Shown: positions 1 through 10,135 of the stretch, in pieces | How positions within the stretch are numbered: position 1 is the first letter of the stretch | Layout of the letters: every line of letters starts with the position of its first letter | Origin: Fuerstiella sp. | Lineage (GTDB): Bacteria; Planctomycetota; Planctomycetia; Planctomycetales; Planctomycetaceae | NCBI GenBank assembly: GCA_022843805.1 | Contig: JALHMY010000007.1 | Coordinates: 1-64,000, forward strand | Direction of reading: 5' to 3' | Length of the DNA: 64,000 nt | Program-made: the position numbers and the translations under genes | Notes under the pieces: generated by a model | Told to the model about the DNA's origin: nothing | Database searches by the model: none | What the model saw: the letters and a program-made list of their open reading frames with translations, nothing else

Positions 1-117
1 TGGAAGCTGGCCCCCATGCAATGGCCAAACCAACATCCAATCCCTCCTCTGTCCGCCTCACGACACGTCTGTGTTATTCTCGTGCACCGATTTCACAAGT
101 TACGCTGAACCAATACA

Positions 118-3100
118 CTATTCAGACGTAGTAAAAATCTCGGCCATATTCCAGTAGGCGAATTCGTAGCTCCAGTCGTTTGATCTGTTCTGCAGTTCAA
201 TCGTGACAGACTGGCCGGCGAGGTCCGAAAGGTCAACTTCGATCTCTCGCCAGACGACCGAGTCTCCGTCGCGGGAAATCAGGGACTGATGTCGTGGCTT
301 TCCGTTTGCTCGCACGACAAGCTGCCAGTCACCTCTTTCATCGGCCGCCACGCCAATGTGAAGAATCGCCTGTCTGGCTTCCGGAATGGCGATTGTTGCC
401 GACAGCGAGCAGGGTTCACTTCGGGAAACCGGATGAGTGCGAAGCGCGGGCCGTCCGTGATAATTCGCAATCAGCGCCACACCGTCCTGACCTGACTTAC
501 TGGTCTGATATCCTGGCAAAATCTGAGTCATCAGTTCGGAAAATTTTGCTGCGTCCTGTGTGCTGGCAGCTTCCGGACGAGCGCCTGGCAGAAAACGGGC
601 GTTCGAGTCTTCCGGTGGGCGATCCAGGACAAGGTATGCAAACAGGTCAGCAAGTTCCTGAGGCTGCAGCTGTTTTTCAAGACCTTCCGGCATGAGCGAC
701 AACTGGCTTCGAACGATTTCCTCAATATCGCGTCGAGCAATGATTTCCTGTTTGTCGCCCTGGATCTTCAGGACAACGCGCTGAGCATTGTCTTCCGTCG
801 GCAGGCCAGTGACAACTCGTCCTTCCTTCGTGGCAACAGTGAGTGCCTGATAGGAGGCTCCAATGACGAGGCTGGGGTCGAATACGTTCGAAAGCAGTTG
901 TTCAAACGAGGCACGACCATTGCGGGTGATATCAGGACCAACTTCAGCACCTTCGCCATACATTTTGTGGCACTGAGCACAGACCTTTTTGAAGACAATG
1001 CGTCCCGCGACGGCATCGCCGGGTGTCGTTCGCAGAGTATTTCGCATCTGGCTGATCAGCCGCGCGCGTGCCGGGTCACGCTGAGTTCGAACGGTTCCCC
1101 AGTGAGTGTCCAGCAGGCGATTCAGCGAATCGTTGTTCAGGGCCAGCATTTTGCGAGCCTGGTTGGCATTGATAGCGTTTGCTGAAACGATCTTTTCTGC
1201 GACGGCATTCAGAAGGGCTATCGATGATTCCGCCCGGTCCGTCAGAGCTTCCACTGCCGACGGCTGCACTTCCGGGGGCAGGGTCGACAACAGGCCAATC
1301 AGAGATGCTGACGCCTCTTTCGAACCGATACGTCCCATGGCCTGAACCGAATACCTTTGCAGGGCAGGGGACGACGACTGAGCAACAGTATTTGCCAGCG
1401 CGAGGGAACGCGGATCTCTGGCGGTAATCAGAGCGTTCAGCAGGCGACTTTGCAGCACCTCCGTTTCCTCATTGGCAGGACCAGAGTCAGCGGCTTCTTC
1501 GAGAAGTCGCACAGCCTGATCCACTGCACTGGGAATGCCGAGAGAAACTGCCAGTTCGATTGGGGCAACCAGTGCTGCGTCGGGCTGGGAGCGGGCTGGC
1601 TGGGATATGTCAGAGACTGTTCGAATCAGCAGGGGAGCCAGATCGGATTTGACATCGGCAAGAGACTGCCCGTTCAGTTCTCCGGAGCGAATTCGTGCGG
1701 TCAGTACCCGGAACGCCGGATCGGCATTTCGGGTGTCGGAACTGGCCGTCATAATCGTTCTGATGAGTCGTGCGATCAGACGTGTATCGGGTTTTGGCGT
1801 GGCCAGAATTCGATCCATTGTCAGGGTCAGCACGCTGGTGACGACAGCTGGAAGTTTGACTGCTTCGTGTGTACTCAGGCGGGTAAGAAATTCATCAGCT
1901 TCGTCTTCCAGACGCGGATGCAGATTCTGCCACACGATTCGAGGTGTCAGCGGATCCTCCCCCGCCTGTACCAGCACATCGGCGAGTGTGGAAACCGTGG
2001 GTACTTCATCAAGTTTTCCGGCCGCAACTGCGACCTGCAGCCGGACTCGCGGATGCGCGTCGTTTCGAAGTTCGCGAATTTCCGTTATGACTTTTTCTGA
2101 GCGTGTTTTCTGGTTTCCTGCCGCTCGAATGCCCCATGCTCTCAGGTCGGGCTCCGGGCTCTGCAGCAGCTTCAGCAGAAACTCATCCGGCAGTGTGCCT
2201 GCGCCAATTCTGGCCCAAAGGGCATGAAGTCGCGTTTTGAGAGATGCGTCCGGTGTCAGCGCAAGTTGCTGCAGTTTGAGATTGGCAGAAGTATCGTTGC
2301 GTTCCGAAAGAATTCTCTGAGCAAGGTCGCGAAAAAAGACTGACGGGCTGTGAAGACGTGTGATCAGCTGATCGGTTGTTTCGGCTGCAAGATTCATTGC
2401 TCCCGCATGGGGATTGCCCTTATATCTCAGGCGATACAGGCGGCCCTTCAGGCGATCCAGCCCATTGGGATCTCGTCGAGCATCCTGATAGCAATGATAC
2501 TGATCATACCAGTCCAGTATCCACAGGCATCCATCAGGACCTGTTTTCTGAACGACCGGCATGAACCATGCGTCGTGTGCTGACAGCAGATCCTTTTCGG
2601 GGGAGGCATGATATGTGGCGCCCGCATCAGCCAGTACATCCACATTGATACAGCTTCCGTGGATATTCCCCATGACCAGGCGATCACGATATTGTTCCGG
2701 GTACGCATCACTGTCGAAGTAGTGGATGCCGCAATAGGCAGCCTTCTGGTGCTTGTGGCTGACGATGGATTCAATTTTCCATGTGAACGGTGGATAGGGG
2801 CCGCCCTGGCGATGGTAGTAGCCTGTTTCTGTCAGATGCCATAAATGGTCGATGACACACGCGCTGACAAAAGCTTCGCCGGAAGGATTCCATGCGACGC
2901 CCCAGGGATTGCTTGTTCCTTCCGCAAACAGCTGAAACTCGTGCGTTCGCGGATTGATGCGAAACAGTGCACAGGTAAACGCGTATTCCTTTCCGCTCAC
3001 CGGATCTTTCACATTGCTGCGATTGAAAACACCGTTCAAACCATAGAGCCAGCCGTCAGGGCCCCAGGTCAGTGAGTTGGGAAGTTCATGAGTATCATCA

Positions 3101-3636
3101 CGTCCAAAGCCCGTGACCACCACAGTTTGAGTATCTGCCTGGTCATCGCCATCCGTGTCCTGTAGAAAAAGGATATCGGGAGAATTGGCGACCCAGACGC
3201 CACCATAACCCACGGCAATGCCCGAGGGAATGTTCAGGCCTTCTGCGAAAATCGTGAACTTGTCCATCTTTCCATCGTGATCGGTATCCTCAAGGATTTT
3301 GATTCGATCCTGTCCGGGGCCTGATGAAAGACGCGGATATTCAAGGGACTCTGTGATCCAGACACGCCCGCGTTCATCGAACGTCATGGATACTGGGTTC
3401 ACAATGTTCGGTTCACTTGCAACGATCTCGACTGTAAACCCATCGGGCACGGTCATTTTTGCAACCGCTTCTTCCGGTGAAAGAGCAGGGCCCGGTGGTT
3501 CAGACTGATTGTGGGGAATCTGTTGTTTCTGTTGCGCGAAAGCCGGCATGATCGCGAGTATCAGGATAACCCAGCACAGCAGGCAGTTGCCAAACGATTT
3601 AATCAGGCGGGTTGTGGCGAGAGAATGAAAGTCCAT
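118..3636 (-). CDS. PVC-type CxxCH heme protein with propeller and HEAT repeats
   Basis: The product (1172 aa) starts with a Sec signal peptide (about residues 1-34, cleavage after AFA). A sorbosone/glucose-dehydrogenase-like beta-propeller follows (about 45-410), with VPDGFTVEIVASEPN near its start, then a long alpha-helical HEAT-like region (about 420-850). A c-type cytochrome domain carries the heme motif CAQCH near residue 886 (around 967-981 on the window), and a 110-residue beta-rich C-terminal domain may bind carbohydrate. This order is typical of the planctomycete 'membrane-bound dehydrogenase' family; the substrate is unknown and the location should be periplasmic. I chose the ATG at 3636 because GCAGGAG precedes it and the signal peptide begins there; the frame stays open to 3786, but that extension has no signal character. 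It diverges from the D-aminoacylase-like gene. Confidence 0.88.
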   Translation of the reverse strand: MDFHSLATTRLIKSFGNCLLCWVILILAIMPAFAQQKQQIPHNQSEPPGPALSPEEAVAKMTVPDGFTVEIVASEPNIVNPVSMTFDERGRVWITESLEYPRLSSGPGQDRIKILEDTDHDGKMDKFTIFAEGLNIPSGIAVGYGGVWVANSPDILFLQDTDGDDQADTQTVVVTGFGRDDTHELPNSLTWGPDGWLYGLNGVFNRSNVKDPVSGKEYAFTCALFRINPRTHEFQLFAEGTSNPWGVAWNPSGEAFVSACVIDHLWHLTETGYYHRQGGPYPPFTWKIESIVSHKHQKAAYCGIHYFDSDAYPEQYRDRLVMGNIHGSCINVDVLADAGATYHASPEKDLLSAHDAWFMPVVQKTGPDGCLWILDWYDQYHCYQDARRDPNGLDRLKGRLYRLRYKGNPHAGAMNLAAETTDQLITRLHSPSVFFRDLAQRILSERNDTSANLKLQQLALTPDASLKTRLHALWARIGAGTLPDEFLLKLLQSPEPDLRAWGIRAAGNQKTRSEKVITEIRELRNDAHPRVRLQVAVAAGKLDEVPTVSTLADVLVQAGEDPLTPRIVWQNLHPRLEDEADEFLTRLSTHEAVKLPAVVTSVLTLTMDRILATPKPDTRLIARLIRTIMTASSDTRNADPAFRVLTARIRSGELNGQSLADVKSDLAPLLIRTVSDISQPARSQPDAALVAPIELAVSLGIPSAVDQAVRLLEEAADSGPANEETEVLQSRLLNALITARDPRSLALANTVAQSSSPALQRYSVQAMGRIGSKEASASLIGLLSTLPPEVQPSAVEALTDRAESSIALLNAVAEKIVSANAINANQARKMLALNNDSLNRLLDTHWGTVRTQRDPARARLISQMRNTLRTTPGDAVAGRIVFKKVCAQCHKMYGEGAEVGPDITRNGRASFEQLLSNVFDPSLVIGASYQALTVATKEGRVVTGLPTEDNAQRVVLKIQGDKQEIIARRDIEEIVRSQLSLMPEGLEKQLQPQELADLFAYLVLDRPPEDSNARFLPGARPEAASTQDAAKFSELMTQILPGYQTSKSGQDGVALIANYHGRPALRTHPVSRSEPCSLSATIAIPEARQAILHIGVAADERGDWQLVVRANGKPRHQSLISRDGDSVVWREIEVDLSDLAGQSVTIELQNRSNDWSYEFAYWNMAEIFTTSE

Positions 3637-3894
3637 GCCCTGGACGCTCCTGCAAAAATTTAAAACTGTTGCCCGAATCCGCTGATGGACGGCAGCACAA
3701 TGAAAGTCAATGTACCGAAGCATGATGATTGTGCGACGAGCGATTTCCTGAAACTCTATGATGACAACAATCCGCATCGGTATCAAACTTCAGTGTGGTG
3801 TCAGTTGTCGACGGGCCGAATTCCGACGATCATTCTGTTGTCTGTTTCAAAATTTCAGATCTCAGTTCGGATCAGTACGCGGAGAAAATCAGTG

Positions 3895-5607
3895 ATGCGG
3901 CAGAAAGCAGAGATCAGAGTTCTACTCGCACTGGCCTGTCTGGGGACAGGGCTGCTGACTGGTTTGGCTGGTCTTCACGCCGATGAAAAGCAGAATCCGG
4001 CGGAACCGGTTTACGATCTCGTCATTCGTGGCGGGAAGATTGTTGATGGGACCGGCAATCCCTGGTTCTTTGGTGATGTGGCTGTTCGCGGAGATCGGAT
4101 TGTCGCGACAGGAAAAATTCCCAAAGGTACTGCAAAGACCGAAATCGACGCCACGGGACTGGTCGTTTCCCCCGGATTTATTGACATTCACTCGCACTCA
4201 GATCTGGTGATTCTTGAAGATACCCGCGCGGAAAGCAAAGTGCGTCAGGGCGTGACAACGGACGTGCTGGGTGAAGGCAGTTCAGAAGGTCCGTGGCACG
4301 GTGCGACATCCTCGCCCCGTATTTCGGTCAATGGTACTGATCGAAAATGGACACGGCTCGGAGAATACTTCGATCTGATTGATGAGGCTCGAGTGTCAAT
4401 CAACATTGCGTCGTATGTTGGCATCGGAAACATCTGGCAGTCGGTGATGGGAAGTTCATTTGACCGGCCCACTCCGGAACAGCTCACTCAGATGCAGGCC
4501 TACGTGGACGAAGCAATGCGGGACGGCGCGCTTGGTCTGTCCAGCCAGGTGATGATGCCGCCGGGTTCGCTGGCTCAGACAAGCGAGCTTGTGTCCCTGT
4601 GTGAGGTAGTCGCAAAACACGGAGGCATTTATTCCACTCATATTCGCAATGAGGGGCTTGGTGTTTTTGAGGCCGTTAAGGAGGCCATCGAAATTGGTGA
4701 ACGAGCACGTGTGCCGGTGGATGTCATCCATCTGAAGATTGCTGATCAGCAATACTGGGGTCGGATGGCTGAAGTGATTGAACTGATTGAAAGCGCACGC
4801 TCGCGAGGGGTCAATGTGCAGGCCAATGTTTATCCCTATACCCGTGGTAACAATGACCTCGTCAGTATCATTCCCCCATGGGCACATGAAGGAGGAAAGG
4901 AGCAGCTCATTGCAAGGCTGAAGGATCCCGAACAGCGAGCCCGCATACGAAAGGATGTGATTGACGGCATTCCCGGATGGTACAACCATTACACGGCAGT
5001 GGGGGGAGACTGGAGCCGCATGCTGGTCAGTGCAAACAATTCTTATAAGGGGCTGACCATGGATCGAGTCTTTGCCCTGCGGGCAGGTGACAAACCACTT
5101 CGGGATTCTCTGGACGAACTGTTTGACATTCTGATCGAGCAAAACGGATCTGTCAGTACTGTCTATGCGCATCACACTGAAGAAGATATGACACTGGCGA
5201 TGTCACAGCCATGGTGTTCGATTGGCAGCGATGGTTCGGCGCTGGCCATTGACGGATTATTGCGGCGAGGCAATCCCCATCCGAGAAGCTTCGGAACGTT
5301 TCCGCGAGTTCTGGGAGTTTACACTCATCAGGCCGGGTTGCTGCGGCTTGAAGATGCCATCAGGAAAATGACATCTCTGAACGCTGTCAAGGCGGGACTG
5401 CCGGACCGGGGCTTTCTTTTCCCCGGAAAATTCGCGGATATCACAGTCTTTTCGGAAGATCGAGTGATTGATCAGGCCACTTATACAGAGCCTTTCAGCT
5501 ATTGCGAGGGTATCGAGTATGTGGTGGTTAACGGACAGGTGGTTCTGGAACGCGGCAAACGCACAGATGCCCGACCTGGCCGCGCTATTCGTCATCAGTC
5601 ATTCTGA
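3895..5607 (+). CDS. N-acyl-D-amino-acid deacylase-like amidohydrolase, exported
   Basis: This is a metal-dependent amidohydrolase of the D-aminoacylase family, about 570 aa. A hydrophobic signal peptide covers about residues 5-27. The TIM-barrel metal site is visible as SPGFIDIHSHSD (HxH), followed by STHIRNEG, VIHLK, YAHHTEED and SIGSDGSA, the usual order of zinc ligands in this family. Such enzymes hydrolyse N-acyl-D-amino acids or related cyclic and ureido amides; the substrate here is not known. The ATG at 3895 has GGAG ten bases upstream and starts the signal peptide; the frame is open back to 3685, but that extension overlaps the divergent gene and looks non-coding. The next gene follows after 16 bases, so it probably heads an operon. 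Confidence 0.87.
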   Translation: MRQKAEIRVLLALACLGTGLLTGLAGLHADEKQNPAEPVYDLVIRGGKIVDGTGNPWFFGDVAVRGDRIVATGKIPKGTAKTEIDATGLVVSPGFIDIHSHSDLVILEDTRAESKVRQGVTTDVLGEGSSEGPWHGATSSPRISVNGTDRKWTRLGEYFDLIDEARVSINIASYVGIGNIWQSVMGSSFDRPTPEQLTQMQAYVDEAMRDGALGLSSQVMMPPGSLAQTSELVSLCEVVAKHGGIYSTHIRNEGLGVFEAVKEAIEIGERARVPVDVIHLKIADQQYWGRMAEVIELIESARSRGVNVQANVYPYTRGNNDLVSIIPPWAHEGGKEQLIARLKDPEQRARIRKDVIDGIPGWYNHYTAVGGDWSRMLVSANNSYKGLTMDRVFALRAGDKPLRDSLDELFDILIEQNGSVSTVYAHHTEEDMTLAMSQPWCSIGSDGSALAIDGLLRRGNPHPRSFGTFPRVLGVYTHQAGLLRLEDAIRKMTSLNAVKAGLPDRGFLFPGKFADITVFSEDRVIDQATYTEPFSYCEGIEYVVVNGQVVLERGKRTDARPGRAIRHQSF

Positions 5608-5623
5608 TTTCCGGAGTTGAGTC

Positions 5624-8299
5624 ATGAGTCTGTCGAAGTTTCGGCAAATTCGGAACGCAGTTGTTTTGGCTGCTGCTGTTCTGCCGCTGCTGGCGTCAGC
5701 CAGTGAGTTTCCCGCGAACGTTTCATCCCGGGATGTTCCGCGACTGATGCGGGCGACCGAGTATGTTCGGGAACTCGACGAGAAGGCCCTTGTCCGACTG
5801 GTACCGGTGCAGTCCGGGCTGCGTTACGTTGACTGTCCGAACTGCTCCGGGGGACGACAGGAGAATCAGCTTGAGTGGAATACTCAGGACCCCGAAGGAG
5901 TTACCTGTCGTTTCTGTCGTCATCGATTTCCAAGCGATCAGTTTCCGATGAATGAAGCGGTCACGGTGCACAGCCCGGCGGGAGAAATCGTCCGTTTTCC
6001 GTATTGGGCTGACAAGAATGGGTATCGACATTTCTTTCAGGCTCGCCGGGATGATGAGGTGCGCCACTACCTCGCGGATCGTACGCGAGATCTGGCTTTG
6101 CTTTATGCCGCAACTGGTGACAGGTCCCATGCCAGACGAGCAGCTCTTTTGACAGATCGCTTTGCCCAGGTGTTTCCCGGATGGTGTTACCATTTTGATT
6201 ATCCGTTTCAGCAGAAGGAAATTTACGACGGCGATGTATTGCCGGCAAAGTTTCGCCCTGGCTTTCGAACGGCTCGCTGGAACTGGTGGGCCTATAACGA
6301 CATTCCCCTGCCGCTGGTCGAGGCGTACGACCGGATTCGCGAGAGTGGTGTCTTCGATGAATTATCCAGGGAGCTGGGGGTTGATACTGCCGCCCGTGTC
6401 GAGCGAGACCTTTTTCGAAATGCGGCCGAACAGGTGCTGGCCAATCCGGACCCGCTGACCAACATGAGTCCGTCGGCGTGGCGGTCACTGATATATCTGG
6501 GGCGAGTCATCTCAGAGCCCCGCTATGTCCATGCATCTGTGCGTCGCCTCCGGATGCTGGCTGAGACTCGTTTTTTTTACGATGGTGCTTGGCCGGAAGG
6601 TTCACCGGACTATGCAGCTCAGACAATTGGCGGGTTGTCCCAGGTGATATCGCTTCTGAAAGGTTATAGTGATCCAGCCGGGTATCGAGATTCGGAAGAT
6701 GGTTCACGGTTTGATCAGTTGAATGTGGAAAGTGACTTTCCAGCTCTTCAGCAGGCTCGCGAAGCACTGATGAAAATGCGATTTCCGGACGGACGTGCGG
6801 TTCCCGTTCATGATACATGGTCGACCAGTCGACGAGGTGCCACTGACTCAACAGCTCCATGGCTGCTGCCCGCTCTTGGCCATGCATGTCTTGGCGGTGG
6901 GGATGGCCGCAGGCAGACGCAGTTTCATCTGACGTGGTCAGGAGGATACGGCCACAGCCATGCCGACAATCTGAGCCTTCTGATGTATTCCAGTGGCCGT
7001 GAAATGCTTTCCGATCTGGGCTACACGCATACCGCATTACGTGCCTGGACACTCGCCAGCGTTGCGCACAACACTGTGGTGATTGATGGTCACAGCCAGT
7101 CGCTGGGAAGAGAACAGAATCCATCGGACGGCCGGCTGTTGTTTTGTGATTTTACGGACCCGACGATTCAACTGGTCAGAGCTGACGGAACTCGCGGGTA
7201 CGAAAAAGTGGCACGAACGTTCGAGCGAACTCTGATAGTGATCGATGCCGGGAAGGGACGTCGCTTCGCCGTCGACCGATTTAAGGTGGATGGAGGGAAT
7301 ATCCACGATTACCTTCTGCATGGTGATGCTGACAATCCCGCCAAAGTCACCTCGACGCTGGAAATGGAATCCCTGCATTCACTGTTGCCGGAGAACTTCA
7401 AATGGCAGCCTGCTCGGAATGAAGGCGAAGCCGGCCGTGCTCTTGAGCGGTACTATGGCTACGGATATTTGCAGAATCTGAAGACGACGCCTGTGGAAGC
7501 GGGCAGTCTGGTTCCGGTTGAATTTGCAGGTGTGGGAACTGCTGCACCAGGAGTCAGGGTTTCACTGTTTCCGGAATCAGGCTGTCAGCTGATCACAGGC
7601 GAGAATCCTTCGATTCGACAGGCGGGCGAGGATGATGCGAAACTGGATCAGTTTCGCCGTCCTTTCATGATGCTGAGGCGACTGGCCAGCGAGACCCCCA
7701 GCACGTTTGTGAGTGTGCTGGAGCCGTTTGAAGAATCGGGATATCTGGATTCCGTGGAACAGATCGCCGACGGCGATCGACTCGTCGGTCTTCGGATTAA
7801 ATCGGACGATCAGACTGACTTTTTGGTGTTTGATGCGCAGCAGCCGGTGACGATAGTGGCCGGCGGCCAGGAAGCACGGTTCGAAGGAGATATTGGCTTC
7901 ATGCGGCTTCGTGGAGACGGCGTGGAGCATGCCTGTGTACTGGGAAAGGGCGGCTGGGAACGAGGCAGTTTTCGTCTCACGTCGTCAGGCTCCCAGGAAA
8001 GTGTGCTGAAAGCCATCCAGGGGCGTCAGCTGGTATGTGATGATCGGCAGCAGACACTTCCGAAAAGGGGCGATGTGGTTCGAGTGATCACAGCGGATGG
8101 CTGGGTTTATGGATACACCGTGGACGACGCGAGGGTGGCAGACGGCGAGCTCCGGATTACCGTGGTGGAAGGGCCTGGAATGACCTTTGATCATGCGGCG
8201 AAGAGGCTTCAGCTGACTTCATTTCCGCAGCGATCGCATACTGGTACCATGAAAGTGGAGTGGGTGTCTGCTGTGCATAGTCGTAAAGAAAATCAGTGA
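5624..8299 (+). CDS. Heparinase II/III family polysaccharide lyase
   Basis: An 891-aa predicted polysaccharide lyase with a Sec signal peptide (residues 1-27). Near the N-terminus are paired CxxC motifs (C71/C74 and C95/C98), which look like a zinc ribbon. An alpha/alpha-barrel region follows (about 120-400). The heparinase II/III-like beta domain contains GGYGHSHADNLSL and AHNTVVIDGHSQ, the His-rich segments expected around the active site. Known relatives cleave uronic-acid polysaccharides such as heparin, heparan sulfate or alginate by beta-elimination; the substrate cannot be assigned here. GGAG lies upstream of the ATG, 16 bases after the deacylase gene. The neighbours suggest a catabolic operon for a decorated polymer. 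Confidence 0.86.
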   Translation: MSLSKFRQIRNAVVLAAAVLPLLASASEFPANVSSRDVPRLMRATEYVRELDEKALVRLVPVQSGLRYVDCPNCSGGRQENQLEWNTQDPEGVTCRFCRHRFPSDQFPMNEAVTVHSPAGEIVRFPYWADKNGYRHFFQARRDDEVRHYLADRTRDLALLYAATGDRSHARRAALLTDRFAQVFPGWCYHFDYPFQQKEIYDGDVLPAKFRPGFRTARWNWWAYNDIPLPLVEAYDRIRESGVFDELSRELGVDTAARVERDLFRNAAEQVLANPDPLTNMSPSAWRSLIYLGRVISEPRYVHASVRRLRMLAETRFFYDGAWPEGSPDYAAQTIGGLSQVISLLKGYSDPAGYRDSEDGSRFDQLNVESDFPALQQAREALMKMRFPDGRAVPVHDTWSTSRRGATDSTAPWLLPALGHACLGGGDGRRQTQFHLTWSGGYGHSHADNLSLLMYSSGREMLSDLGYTHTALRAWTLASVAHNTVVIDGHSQSLGREQNPSDGRLLFCDFTDPTIQLVRADGTRGYEKVARTFERTLIVIDAGKGRRFAVDRFKVDGGNIHDYLLHGDADNPAKVTSTLEMESLHSLLPENFKWQPARNEGEAGRALERYYGYGYLQNLKTTPVEAGSLVPVEFAGVGTAAPGVRVSLFPESGCQLITGENPSIRQAGEDDAKLDQFRRPFMMLRRLASETPSTFVSVLEPFEESGYLDSVEQIADGDRLVGLRIKSDDQTDFLVFDAQQPVTIVAGGQEARFEGDIGFMRLRGDGVEHACVLGKGGWERGSFRLTSSGSQESVLKAIQGRQLVCDDRQQTLPKRGDVVRVITADGWVYGYTVDDARVADGELRITVVEGPGMTFDHAAKRLQLTSFPQRSHTGTMKVEWVSAVHSRKENQ

Positions 8300-8383
8300 G
8301 CTGACGGACCTTTCGTTTGAGCTCGTTGAAGGCAGGAGACCATGTCACAGAGCTAATCTGACTTTTTGACGTGATTGTTTGAC

Positions 8384-9334
8384 ATGAAACAAAATCGAAG
8401 AGAGATGCTCTCCGCGGTGGGCAGTGGTCTGGGAGCGATTGGCGTCTCCATGCTGTCTGTCGCCGGAAAGGCGGACGAGAAAAAGGATATCGCCGGGAGT
8501 TCGGCCAGTGTGATAAAATCGAAGGTGACGGGACTGCCGGAAAACTGGCGGGCGATGCGAAAGTTTGATGTGCACAATCACGTGATGCAGGATGTGCACC
8601 TGCCCGATGCAGACTGGAGCAAGGTGGAGAGTCTGGTTGAAGCGGCACAGATTCTTGGAATCGAAAAGCTGTTCTGTTCCCGACCGATTACCGGCGGGGT
8701 AATGGCCGAAATCGCAGATGTTCGCAGTGTGAATGATTCTGTGATCGCGGCAATGAAACGATATCCGGACCAGATTTTTGGCTTCTGCTTTGTTCAGCCC
8801 GGTAACGGTCCCGCCGCTTTGGAGGAGATCGATCGTTGCCTGGACGCGGGTATGCTGGGAGTCAAACTCTACAACCAGTATCGATATACCGACCCGATGG
8901 TGTTTCCTGTTGCCGAACGCTGCATTGAGCGGAGAATTCCTTTCCTTGGACATTCCGCCCATCTGACTGATGCACGCACTCTTGCTGCTCAGCCGAAGAC
9001 ATCAGATTCGCTGGACTTCTGTGAGCTATCGCTTCGCTTCCCTGAGCTTATGCTGATTCTCGGCCACGTTAACGGTGGCGGAGACTGGGAATGGGCCATC
9101 AAAGGACTGCGAGACTGTCCGAACGTATTTCTTGATACCAGTGGCAGTGTGCTGGAGAATGACACGATTGAGATGTGTGTCAGGGAACTGGGTCATGAAC
9201 GAATACTCTTTGCGACCGATATGACGATGGAAGGTTGTGTTGGGAAGATACTTTCAGCCGAACTGACCGATGATCAGCGGGAAGACATTTTCTGGCGGAA
9301 TCTGCAGAAGATTCTGGATCGGAGGACAGCATGA
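8384..9334 (+). CDS. Tat-exported amidohydrolase (amidohydrolase_2 type)
   Basis: The ATG at 8384 gives 316 aa beginning with a twin-arginine signal (NRREML, hydrophobic segment to about residue 28). An in-frame TTG at 8375 would add three residues. The TIM-barrel amidohydrolase domain has its metal ligands in order: KFDVHNHV (HxH), LGHSAH, LGHVNGGG and FATDM. Relatives include decarboxylases and hydrolases of the ACMSD/amidohydrolase_2 group; the reaction is not known here. Tat export fits an enzyme folded with its metal before transport. Its stop overlaps the start of the next amidohydrolase gene by 4 bases (ATGA), implying translational coupling and perhaps a joint complex. Confidence 0.85.
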   Translation: MKQNRREMLSAVGSGLGAIGVSMLSVAGKADEKKDIAGSSASVIKSKVTGLPENWRAMRKFDVHNHVMQDVHLPDADWSKVESLVEAAQILGIEKLFCSRPITGGVMAEIADVRSVNDSVIAAMKRYPDQIFGFCFVQPGNGPAALEEIDRCLDAGMLGVKLYNQYRYTDPMVFPVAERCIERRIPFLGHSAHLTDARTLAAQPKTSDSLDFCELSLRFPELMLILGHVNGGGDWEWAIKGLRDCPNVFLDTSGSVLENDTIEMCVRELGHERILFATDMTMEGCVGKILSAELTDDQREDIFWRNLQKILDRRTA

Positions 9335-10110
9335 TTATCGATGTGAATGCCTTTCTTGGACATTACCCGTTCCGCAGTCTGAAGTTCAATACGGCGGACG
9401 GTATGGTTTCTCTGATGGGTCGGTATGGAATCGATCGGGCTGTGGTTTCATCGCTGAATGCGGTCTTTTATCGGGATGCACATCAGGGAAATGCAGAACT
9501 GCACAGGGAGACGAGCCTGCATCCGGATCGGCTGATTCCGGTGGCGACTGTGAATCCGCGTTACGTCGGCTGGCAACGCGATCTTGAAGAATGTGTGTCG
9601 CGATGGAAAATGAAAGCCGTGACACTTGTGCCCTCGCACCATGGATATAGTCTGACAGATGAATATGGTCACGCGGCTCTGTCCCGAATTGCTGAGTATG
9701 ATCTGCCCGTTGTACTGACTCAGCGTTTTGAGGATCGTCGGCAGCGACACCACTGGGATATTGCCGAAGACCTTGAGGTGAAAACGCTGGTCGAAGTGGC
9801 TGCCGCTCATCCTCGCCTGAAGTTTCTTCTGAGTAACTGGATTGGGCTGGATGGAGGACGTCTGGCTGAGGCGGGACTGAGAGGTCGATGCCTGATCGAC
9901 TTCAGTCGGTTGCATGTCATCCTGCTGAAGGATGTTACGCGGCTTATTGCCGCGATGGGTGTCGAATCCATCGCATTTGGTTCGCATATGCCGTTTGATT
10001 ATGTGGGCCCGTCCCTCGTAAAGCTTGCAAATCTCGAGACGATGTCGTCGGCTGAGTATGAGAAGATTTCATGGCAGAATGCGGCCGCGTTTTTGAAACT
10101 TGATCTCTGA
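9331..10110 (+). CDS. Amidohydrolase-like protein lacking the HxH metal motif
   Basis: A 259-aa amidohydrolase-fold protein. Where active relatives have DxHxH, this one reads IIDVNAFLGHYPF, so both histidines are replaced. The late aspartate position is also changed (AFGSHMPFDY against FATDM in the upstream partner). It therefore probably lacks the usual binuclear metal centre. No signal peptide is visible, while the upstream partner, overlapping by 4 bases, has a Tat signal. It may be a regulatory or structural subunit, possibly carried out with its partner, or a cytoplasmic enzyme with different chemistry. The fold assignment rests on overall pattern (LIPVATVNP, barrel-like repeats). Confidence 0.78.
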   Translation: MIIDVNAFLGHYPFRSLKFNTADGMVSLMGRYGIDRAVVSSLNAVFYRDAHQGNAELHRETSLHPDRLIPVATVNPRYVGWQRDLEECVSRWKMKAVTLVPSHHGYSLTDEYGHAALSRIAEYDLPVVLTQRFEDRRQRHHWDIAEDLEVKTLVEVAAAHPRLKFLLSNWIGLDGGRLAEAGLRGRCLIDFSRLHVILLKDVTRLIAAMGVESIAFGSHMPFDYVGPSLVKLANLETMSSAEYEKISWQNAAAFLKLDL

Positions 10111-10135
10111 TACCGATATTCCGCGGGAGACTTCA

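Noticed and set aside
1-117. Partial gene at the left edge
   Set aside because: No frame with protein-like content is visible in these 117 bases.
1357-2227. Long plus-strand open frames opposite the heme protein gene
   Set aside because: They lack domains, Shine-Dalgarno sites and sensible composition; they are shadows of the minus-strand gene.
4456-5175. 239-codon minus-strand frame inside the D-aminoacylase-like gene
   Set aside because: The opposite strand encodes a recognisable enzyme through the whole stretch.
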